Of a stretch of 13,257 nucleotides of DNA, positions 8,192-13,257 are shown piece after piece (within the stretch, counting starts at the first letter, position 1; every line of letters starts with the position of its first letter). Position numbers and translations under genes: made by a program. This DNA is from Gallionella sp. UBA4121 (lineage in GTDB: Bacteria; Pseudomonadota; Gammaproteobacteria; Burkholderiales; Gallionellaceae): assembly GCA_002381565.1 (NCBI GenBank), contig DFWZ01000050.1:107193-120449 (forward strand). The letters run 5' to 3'. The notes beneath the pieces were generated by a model, which had not been told where the DNA came from, ran no database searches, and worked only from the letters and a program-made list of their open reading frames with translations.

Positions 8192-8219
8192 AACAACTCT
8201 CCTGCAAAAAGGCCGAATG

Positions 8220-8248
8220 AGTATAGGGCATGCATCCGTCCGTGACAA
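8220..8248 (-). promoter_or_regulatory. Sigma70-type promoter for the DUF4124-ntrB-ntrC unit
   Basis: On the minus strand TTGTCA (8248-8243) and TATACT (8225-8220) are separated by exactly 17 bases; each differs from consensus at one position. Transcription would begin near 8212, some twenty bases before the ATG at 8191. No other promoter of similar quality was seen in front of ntrB or ntrC. Confidence 0.65.
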
Positions 8249-8263
8249 ACGATTCGCAATGGA

Positions 8264-8275
8264 CTGAAATTTCAG
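8264..8275. promoter_or_regulatory. 12-base perfect palindrome upstream of the -35 box
   Basis: CTGAAATTTCAG is its own reverse complement and lies 15 bases upstream of the -35 hexamer of the ntrBC-unit promoter, a usual place for an activator site. It is AT-rich in the centre and does not extend further. No regulator is identified, and a 12-base palindrome can occur by chance. Confidence 0.25.
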
Positions 8276-8278
8276 CAC

Positions 8279-8303
8279 AAAAAAACTGGGCCTTGAGTCC
8301 CGT
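8279..8303 (-). terminator. Possible weak rho-independent terminator
   Basis: Read on the minus strand, a short imperfect stem (GGG pairing with CCC, extended by AC/GT and CT/GG) is followed directly by seven T. It would end leftward transcripts coming from the small ORF and IS30 remnant before the ntrBC promoter. The stem is short and has a bulge and a mismatch, so the call is tentative. Confidence 0.35.
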
Positions 8304-8452
8304 TTACTTTTTAACTCAGTAAGTGAAAACAATGTTGTAGTACACACCACTCGTACTTATAAGGGTTCAATAAGCCTCATTTTTCGTTCGTGAGAAATCT
8401 CTCTATTGCATGCAATTTGTTGATGCATTATTGCGCTCCGAAGAAGGTCCTT
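8304..8452. other. Non-coding stretch with a 12-base palindrome
   Basis: No convincing gene is seen between the possible terminator and the small ORF. AT content is raised. ATTGCATGCAAT at 8405-8416 is a perfect palindrome, and ATGCAT occurs again at about 8423. No terminal repeat or tRNA-like sequence was found here. Confidence 0.4.
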
Positions 8453-8665
8453 TCAGCAAGTCTTATGCACCATATTGGTGCATGCCATAGCGATCTCCAG
8501 TGCGGTGTTTGCTTCAACCAACCAAAAATTTCCTTTTCTTTGAAGCTGGCCTCTGGCACGTAGATACTTTCCCTTGGTATGAGCCTCTATTGCTAAAAGG
8601 TAATCGTCCTGCCCTAAATCCATCTGAATTTCGATGATGCCGTGCTTCTCATGTTTTACTTTCAA
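8453..8665 (-). CDS. Small hypothetical protein, possibly 5'-truncated
   Basis: I do not recognise this protein. From the TTG at 8665 it would be 70 residues, rich in charged residues and probably beta-strand-rich (HGIIEIQMDLGQDDYLLAIE, then GKYLRARGQLQRKGNFWLVE). The same frame stays open upstream to about 8820, but that part has no ATG or GTG and overlaps the IS30 transposase start in another frame. The only in-frame ATG is at 8623. No clear Shine-Dalgarno precedes the TTG. A plausible reading is that the true N-terminus was lost when the IS30 element landed here and decayed; it may also be non-coding. Coding status is therefore uncertain. Confidence 0.4.
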   Translation of the reverse strand: MKVKHEKHGIIEIQMDLGQDDYLLAIEAHTKGKYLRARGQLQRKGNFWLVEANTALEIAMACTNMVHKTC

Positions 8666-8832
8666 TGCAACAGTTCTTCTGGAGCTCCCCGCAATGGGCT
8701 TATGGTGTGGTTTCTGGCTACGTAAATGCAGATGCAGATCTCCGTCGCAATTTCTGATTGCCGCAAACCCGCTTTCAACAGGCCGAAAATCTGGTATCGT
8801 TGCTCTTGGTTGATCTGCTTATAGTTCTTCAT
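8662..8832 (-). pseudogene. Remnant of an IS30-family transposase (N-terminal fragment)
   Basis: The ATG at 8832 has AAGGAG five bases upstream and opens a 56-codon frame. Its first 29 residues, beginning MKNYKQINQEQRYQIFGLLK and ending AGLRQSEIA, match the helix-turn-helix N-terminus of IS30-family transposases. After that (about base 8745) the match stops and the frame runs on as unrelated sequence to a stop at 8662. The DDE catalytic domain is absent, so it is inactive. Together with the terminal repeat at 8907-8931 it represents the left end of a decayed insertion sequence. Confidence 0.7.
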
Positions 8833-8906
8833 CTATGCTCCTTTTACCTGGCGGTTTAAGTGGCTTCGATAATAACGCAGCTCACCACCAAAACTTACTT
8901 GCAAAA

Positions 8907-8931
8907 GTTGCACTTCAGAGTTGAATCCGCC
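8907..8931 (-). repeat. IS30-type terminal inverted repeat (left end)
   Basis: Read on the minus strand this 25-base segment has GATTCAA at positions 5-11 and GCAAC at 21-25, the same spacing as the terminal repeat of E. coli IS30 as I remember it. It lies about 75-100 bases upstream of the transposase-fragment ATG, as expected for an IS30 left end. The partner repeat is not in the window. The outer edge at 8931 lies 37 bases before the kinase ATG. Confidence 0.6.
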
Positions 8932-8968
8932 TGGGGATTTGCTGATTACCAATCAGGAGCGCAAGCAG

Positions 8969-9982
8969 ATGAATGAATCTTTGCACGAAAGCACACCTTT
9001 CATGAAAATGCTCATCGATTTCATGCCCGGCATAGTGGGGTACTGGACGAAAGAGTTGCGCTCCACTTTTGCCAACCGTGAATACTTGAATTGGTTTGGC
9101 AGAAGCATGGAGGAAATAAATGGCATCGCCATTCAGGATTTGCTGGGTGAATCGCTGTTTCGCAAGCATGAGCCTTACATTCGCGCAGCACTCGCGGGTG
9201 AATCACAATCGTTCGACTACACCCTGATTCTGTCCAACGATGAGATAAAGGAAGCTCTTGTTCACTACATTCCCCAGTATGATGGAAGCGAGGTGTTGGG
9301 TTTGTTCGTTCTGATTCTGGATATTACCGAGCGCAAAAGTTTGGAGCAGGCAATGTTTTCCGCAGCGGAAGAACGCCAGCGTTTGATCGGTCAGGAATTG
9401 CATGACAACCTTGGGCAGCAGATTGCGGCGATTGCTTATCAGGCTCAAGCGCTGGAACATAAGATATTGGCTTCGGGGAATTCAGAGATGGCAAAAATCG
9501 CCGCATCCATTACGACACAAGCACAGAATTCCGTCATGCAATGCAAACACCTCTCTCGGGGGCTGCTCCCGCTGGAACTGGGAAACAACAGCCTGAGCTT
9601 TGCGTTGCAGGAATTTGCATTGAGTATCGCAACCACATATGAAATTAGTTGTGCTTTTGTGTGCGGTAATGAAATCATAATTGATGACAATAATCTTGCT
9701 ATCAACCTTTACCGGATAGCACAAGAGGCCATCCACAATGCGATAGATCACGGGCTGGCGGAACACATTACAATTTCGCTTGAGGTTAAACAGGGTGTGC
9801 TCAGCCTTTCAATATGCGACGATGGTTGTGGCTTTGCGAGTCTCAAAGCAAAGCGCGAAGTGACGCCAGGGGCTGGCATTAAAATCATGCAGTATCGTGC
9901 CGGGCAAATTGGTGCGGCACTTGAATTTCAATTGAGCGCCCAAGGAGGAACGGAAGTGCGGCTAGAAAAGCGGGTGTCTTAA
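8969..9982 (+). CDS. Cytoplasmic PAS-domain sensor histidine kinase, NarX/HisKA_3 type
   Basis: A 337-residue kinase without signal peptide or membrane segment. An N-terminal PAS domain spans about 10-120 (MLIDFMPGIVGYWTKELRST through FVLILDITERK), followed by a HisKA_3 dimerisation domain with phospho-acceptor H145 in QELHDNLGQQIAA, and a HATPase domain with N-box RIAQEAIHNAIDHG (N257), DDGCGF at 284-289 and a GAGIKIMQYRA lid region. This class pairs with NarL/LuxR regulators, and one is encoded one base downstream. The ATG at 8969 is preferred because AGGAG lies nine bases upstream; the frame also runs back to a TTG at 8921, which falls inside the IS30 terminal repeat. The ligand of the PAS domain is unknown; no haem-binding motif was identified. 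The IS30 edge 37 bases upstream may have removed the native promoter or an N-terminal part. Confidence 0.9.
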   Translation: MNESLHESTPFMKMLIDFMPGIVGYWTKELRSTFANREYLNWFGRSMEEINGIAIQDLLGESLFRKHEPYIRAALAGESQSFDYTLILSNDEIKEALVHYIPQYDGSEVLGLFVLILDITERKSLEQAMFSAAEERQRLIGQELHDNLGQQIAAIAYQAQALEHKILASGNSEMAKIAASITTQAQNSVMQCKHLSRGLLPLELGNNSLSFALQEFALSIATTYEISCAFVCGNEIIIDDNNLAINLYRIAQEAIHNAIDHGLAEHITISLEVKQGVLSLSICDDGCGFASLKAKREVTPGAGIKIMQYRAGQIGAALEFQLSAQGGTEVRLEKRVS

Positions 9983-9983
9983 A

Positions 9984-10637
9984 ATGTCATTAAAAACACA
10001 AGTCATGCTGGTGGACGACCATGCCATGGTACGGCATGGCATGGCGATGCTTATCAATGCTGAGCCTGACATGGAGGTGTTTGCCGAGGCGGATGATAGC
10101 GGCGAGGCAATAGCACAACTGGAATCAGAACATCACCCCGACATTGTGCTGGTGGATTTATCGCTCAAGACGTTATCCGGTTTGGAGTTGATCAAAAGCA
10201 TGCATATACTGATTCCCGCCCTGCCTGTACTGGTCGTTTCCATGCACGATGAAACCATCTATGCGGAACGCGCTTTGCGATCCGGAGCGCGTGGCTACGT
10301 GATGAAGCAAGAGCCGGGCGATGTTTTGGTTGTTGCGATCCGCGAGGTGCTGAAGGGCAACTATTATCTGAGCGATGCCATGCACACTCAGTTGATGGAT
10401 CGCTTCGTGACCGGGAATTCGGGATCAGCCCCCTTAATTAACAGCTTGACCCCCAGCGAGTTTGAGGTGCTGCACCTGATTGGCTCCGGCCACAGTAGCC
10501 GGGAAATAGCCAAACTGCTTAGCCGCAGCATTAAAACCATTGAAGTGCATCGAGCCAATATTCGCGGCAAATTGCTATTGAAAGACGGTGCTGATTTGAT
10601 GCGTTATGCCGCACATTGGATTACGGCGGAGCATTAG
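9984..10637 (+). CDS. NarL/LuxR-family response regulator
   Basis: A 217-residue transcription regulator. Receiver domain: acidic pocket D11-D12, phospho-acceptor D58 in VLVDLSLK, S86 and K108. The LuxR-type helix-turn-helix spans about 154-200 (LTPSEFEVLHLIGSGHSSRE, then IKTIEVHRANIRGKL). All functional residues are in place. The ATG comes one base after the kinase stop, so the two are co-transcribed and very probably a cognate pair. Target genes are unknown; the CheB-CheR gene that follows in the same direction is one candidate. Confidence 0.92.
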   Translation: MSLKTQVMLVDDHAMVRHGMAMLINAEPDMEVFAEADDSGEAIAQLESEHHPDIVLVDLSLKTLSGLELIKSMHILIPALPVLVVSMHDETIYAERALRSGARGYVMKQEPGDVLVVAIREVLKGNYYLSDAMHTQLMDRFVTGNSGSAPLINSLTPSEFEVLHLIGSGHSSREIAKLLSRSIKTIEVHRANIRGKLLLKDGADLMRYAAHWITAEH

Positions 10638-10784
10638 GAGCCCGATGTAAGTGCGTAATGCATCGCACCAAAGGATAGAATTATCATATAAAGGAAACCC
10701 TTAAGCAAGAACAAGGGTTTCTCCAATATGTCGATTATCTCAGTCAAGTTACGATGCCCCACTTAAATTTAGCAGGGTGTCATT
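10638..10784. other. Intergenic region before the CheB-CheR gene
   Basis: The 147-base gap holds two inverted repeats: GTGCG at 10651-10655 with CGCAC at 10664-10668, and the longer stem at 10694-10721. AGGG at 10774-10777 lies seven bases before the ATG at 10785 and serves as a modest Shine-Dalgarno. No convincing promoter hexamers or sigma54 site were seen. Confidence 0.45.
10694..10721 (+). terminator. Hairpin after the NarL-type regulator (possible terminator or attenuator)
   Basis: GAAACCCTT at 10694-10702 pairs perfectly with AAGGGTTTC at 10713-10721 around a ten-base loop, giving a nine-base stem. No T-run follows on either side, so it is not a standard rho-independent terminator. It may slow or end transcription between the two-component genes and the CheB-CheR gene, or be a processing site. 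Confidence 0.35.
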
Positions 10785-13238
10785 ATGACAAAAGTCCGTC
10801 AAACAGAAGTTGTTAAGCCTGCCGCAAGTAAAATCGAGAAGACTACTACCACCCCCGTCAAGACTAATGCTACCAAACCCTCCCCTGCCAAGTTACCAAA
10901 GAGCCCTGGCCTGACCGTCAGTAAGGCCAAAAAAACACTCGTTCCTGAAATAAATTCTTCAGCCGAACAACGCAACTTTATCGCTGAAAAAGCCAGTAAA
11001 TCACGTAAAGTAGCGGTCAAAAAAACAGCGCCCGGAAAAGCCACCACAAAAAAAGCAATGGCAATAACCTCACCCCCCATTGAAGAGCGTAACTTCATTG
11101 TCGGCATAGGCGCTTCGGCGGGCGGACTGGAAGCGCTCTCCGATTTGATCGGAGCTTTGCCCGACGACCTGGGCGTGCCCTACATTGTCGTTCAGCATTT
11201 GTCCCCCACCCACCGCAGCATGATGGTTCCGTTGTTGGCGCGAGAAACTTCGATGCTGGTCAAAGATGCCGAAGATGGCGAAATTCCGTTGGCCAATGTT
11301 ATTTATGTCACCCCGGCCAATTGGAACATCATCCTGAAAGAAGGGGTGATGAGGCTGCTGGTTCCGGGTAAAACCATATTGCCCAAGCCATCTGCCACGG
11401 CGCTATTCAATTCAATGGCCGAAGAAAAGGGCGAAGATGCCATCGGTGTGATTTTGTCCGGCACAGGCTCAGATGGCGCGGCGGGTATTGCGGCCATCAA
11501 GGCAGCCGGTGGCTTTACCTTTGCCCAAGACCCTGGAGCGGCAAAATATAGCGGCATGCCGCAGGCGGCCATCAGCACCGGATGCGTGGAATGGGTGCTG
11601 ACCTGCAAGGGTATCGCGGAAGAGATTACCGCTATCGCGCGCGCCCACGGCCTGATCAACCGCGCCACCAAACAAGAAAATGCACCGGCCACCATGAAGG
11701 GCCTGCTGCAAATGGTTTACAAGCATTCCAAGATCGATTTCTCCGGCTACAAGGAGGCGACGCTGTCGCGCCGTGTTGAGCGCCGCATGGCGGCCAACCG
11801 GTTAAACAATCTCGCCGCTTATTTTGACTATTGCAGCAAAAATCCGGATGAGCTGAACAAACTCAGCAAGGATATTCTGATTTCCGTTACCGCCTTCTTC
11901 CGCGACCGGAACAGCTTTGAAGGGTTGCGCAAAACGCTGGCGGAAATCGTTGCAGAAAAAGAGCCGGGGGATGAAATCCGCATCTGGGTGCCGGCTTGCG
12001 CCACGGGTGAAGAGGCATATTCAATCGGCATTTTGTTGTCGGATATCCTGGGCGGCAGGATGAGCGATTACCGCATTCAAATCTTCGCAACCGACATTGA
12101 CATGGATGCCATGGCGGTGGCACGCAAGGGAATTTATTCAGCAAGTTCGCTCGGAGAAGTCAGCGCCGAAACGACTGCGCGTTACTTCAGCAAGAGAGCC
12201 GAGTTTTACGAAATCGCACGCCCGATCCGTGACATGGTGGTTTTTGCCCGGCAGGATCTGGTTCTGGATCCGCCGTTCCTGCGACTGGATCTGATTAGTT
12301 GCCGCAATTTGTTGATCTATTTCCAACCGTTGCTGCAAACGCGGGTGCTTTCCATTTTTCACTTTGCACTCAGGCCTTCGGCGCATTTGTTTTTGGGGAA
12401 ATCCGAGAGCATCGTACATCAGGAGCATCTGTTTTCTCCAGTCAGCAAGGAAGCGCGCATATTCAAACGCATCGCGGCAAAAGACCAGACAATTCCCATT
12501 CCGCTGTATTCCAGTCAGGACGCAAGCGCGGGCTCCAAACCATCGATCACTCTTACCGATCGCACTCCGCGCAAGCAGGAGAATAAGTTACAGAAAGCGC
12601 TCTCCGAGATTTACGCGCCTCCGAGCGTGATGATCAACAAAGACATGGATTTGGTCGAAATACACGGCGACATGCAGAACTTTCTACATTTTCCCTCGGG
12701 CAAACTGGAAATGAATCTGGCGCAACTTTTGCGCCGTGAATGGCGCACCGAAGTGCAAACGCTGATACACCATGCCGAACTCAAGCGCACCATCGCGAAG
12801 GGCCGGATACGCCCGGTAAAAAACAGAGCCGGGCACAGTGTCAAGATCGAAGTGCATCCGGTCGTATCGCGCGACGATCAAAAGCAATTTTTGATCAGCT
12901 TTATATCACTGTCCTCGCAAACGGGTGACACGCCTGTGGAGGATCAACCGCTGAGTAATAACAGTGAACTTGAAGACGAACTGATCGCCACGCGCGAACA
13001 TTTGCAAACCGTCATTGAGGAGCTGGAAACTTCCAATGAAGAATTACAGGCGCTGAACGAAGAAATGCAGGCAGCCAACGAAGAACTGCAATCTTCCAAC
13101 GAAGAGCTGGAAGCCTCCAATGAAGAGCTCCAGTCCACCAACGAAGAGCTGACCACCGTCAATGAGGAGTTGATTGTGAAGGGCGGCGAACTAGCCCTGG
13201 TGAACACCGAGCTGGAAAACCGGGGGCGTTCTGAATTT
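10785..13238 (+). CDS. CheB-CheR fusion (methylesterase-methyltransferase) signalling protein, 3'-partial
   Basis: The frame is open from the ATG at 10785 to the end of the window; 818 genomic residues are visible. Residues 1-100 are a Lys/Ala/Thr/Pro-rich, probably disordered tail. A CheB methylesterase domain follows (about 103-290) with the catalytic triad S111 (GIGASAGG), H138 (VVQHLSP) and D230 (SGTGSDGA). The CheR methyltransferase spans about 303-570: TLSRRVERRM, TAFFRD, the S-adenosylmethionine loop WVPACATGEEAYSIG, FATDID, and ISCRNLLIYF near 505-512. A linker leads to a seven-residue-repeat coiled coil at about 728-800 (NEELQ units). Related fusions continue with PAS and often histidine-kinase domains; these are cut off here because adapter replaces the sequence after 13238. 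It has no CheB receiver domain. The role is inferred to be signal transduction with protein methylation or demethylation activity; no chemotaxis receptor genes are nearby. Start: modest Shine-Dalgarno AGGG seven bases upstream. Confidence 0.92.
13035..13181 (+). repeat. Seven imperfect 21-base tandem repeats coding for a coiled coil
   Basis: Seven consecutive 21-base units begin with AA(C/T)GA(A/G)GA(A/G) and encode Asn-Glu-Glu followed by a hydrophobic residue and three variable ones. The frame is kept throughout. The protein product is the heptad linker of the CheB-CheR fusion, so selection on a coiled coil explains the periodicity; codon choices differ between units, which argues against a recent DNA-level expansion. 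Confidence 0.85.
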
Positions 13239-13257
13239 CTGTCTCTTATACACATCT
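13239..13257 (+). other. Nextera/Tn5 mosaic-end sequencing adapter (artefact)
   Basis: CTGTCTCTTATACACATCT is the exact 19-base Tn5 mosaic end used in Nextera libraries. It sits at the very end of the window and replaces the genomic sequence of the CheB-CheR gene, so it is untrimmed adapter retained by the assembly and not part of the organism's DNA. Confidence 0.97.

Noticed and set aside
8192..8350. Upstream extension of the DUF4124 gene
   Set aside because: The signal peptide begins at 8191 with a good Shine-Dalgarno, and the extension would cover the promoter at 8220-8248.
8921..8968. TTG start for the sensor kinase
   Set aside because: It lies inside the IS30 terminal repeat and has no Shine-Dalgarno, whereas ATG at 8969 has AGGAG nine bases upstream.
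13035..13181. Tandem repeats considered as a CRISPR-like array
   Set aside because: Units are 21 bases, contiguous without spacers, and keep one reading frame inside a coding gene; they encode a coiled coil.
12944..13255. Minus-strand ORF beginning MCIRDR and rich in Ser
   Set aside because: Its first residues are translated Nextera adapter and the rest is antisense to the coiled-coil repeats of the CheB-CheR gene.

Overview
The window looks like a contig end from a Gram-negative, DAP-type proteobacterium. The best guess is a betaproteobacterium of the Gallionella / Nitrosomonadales kind. This rests on the mpl gene (recycling of meso-DAP peptidoglycan), an ntrBC pair preceded by a DUF4124 gene, and the general style of the proteins; no rRNA or tRNA is present to test it. 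The last 19 bases are not biological: they match the Nextera/Tn5 mosaic-end adapter exactly, so the assembly stops inside a gene and the right edge is artificial.

Layout. Bases 1-4401 (+ strand) are a tight gene run: the 3' part of a pyruvate/2-oxoacid:ferredoxin oxidoreductase beta subunit (porB-like), a GltD-like NAD(P)H/FAD oxidoreductase carrying its own eight-iron ferredoxin tail, a DUF486 four-helix membrane protein whose start overlaps the previous stop, and mpl. The first two form an electron-transfer module linking a thiamine-diphosphate 2-oxoacid oxidoreductase to NAD(P)H through iron-sulfur clusters. Bases 4415-8191 (- strand) read leftward from a good sigma70-type promoter at about 8220-8248: a secreted DUF4124 protein, NtrB, NtrC and a metallo-beta-lactamase-fold protein related to class II cyclic-nucleotide phosphodiesterases. 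NtrB/NtrC are the nitrogen-status sensor kinase and its sigma54 activator.

Bases 8200-8960 are a low-density scar: palindromes, a possible terminator, a small unrecognised ORF, and the decayed left end of an IS30-family insertion sequence (terminal inverted repeat plus the first 29 or so codons of its transposase). Directly to the right (+ strand) lie a cytoplasmic PAS sensor kinase of the NarX/HisKA_3 class and, one base after its stop, a NarL/LuxR response regulator. After a 147-base gap with a hairpin comes a large CheB-CheR fusion with a lysine-rich histone-H1-like N-terminal tail and a striking seven-residue-repeat coiled coil; it is cut off by the adapter before its expected PAS/kinase part.

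Taken together the window holds one metabolic electron-transfer operon and two signalling blocks on either side of an old insertion-sequence scar. I do not see a clearly new defence or mobile system. The most unusual parts are the CheB-CheR protein with its basic tail beside a NarX/NarL pair, the REP-like palindrome translated into the C-terminus of PorB, and the IS30 scar joined to a small unknown ORF.
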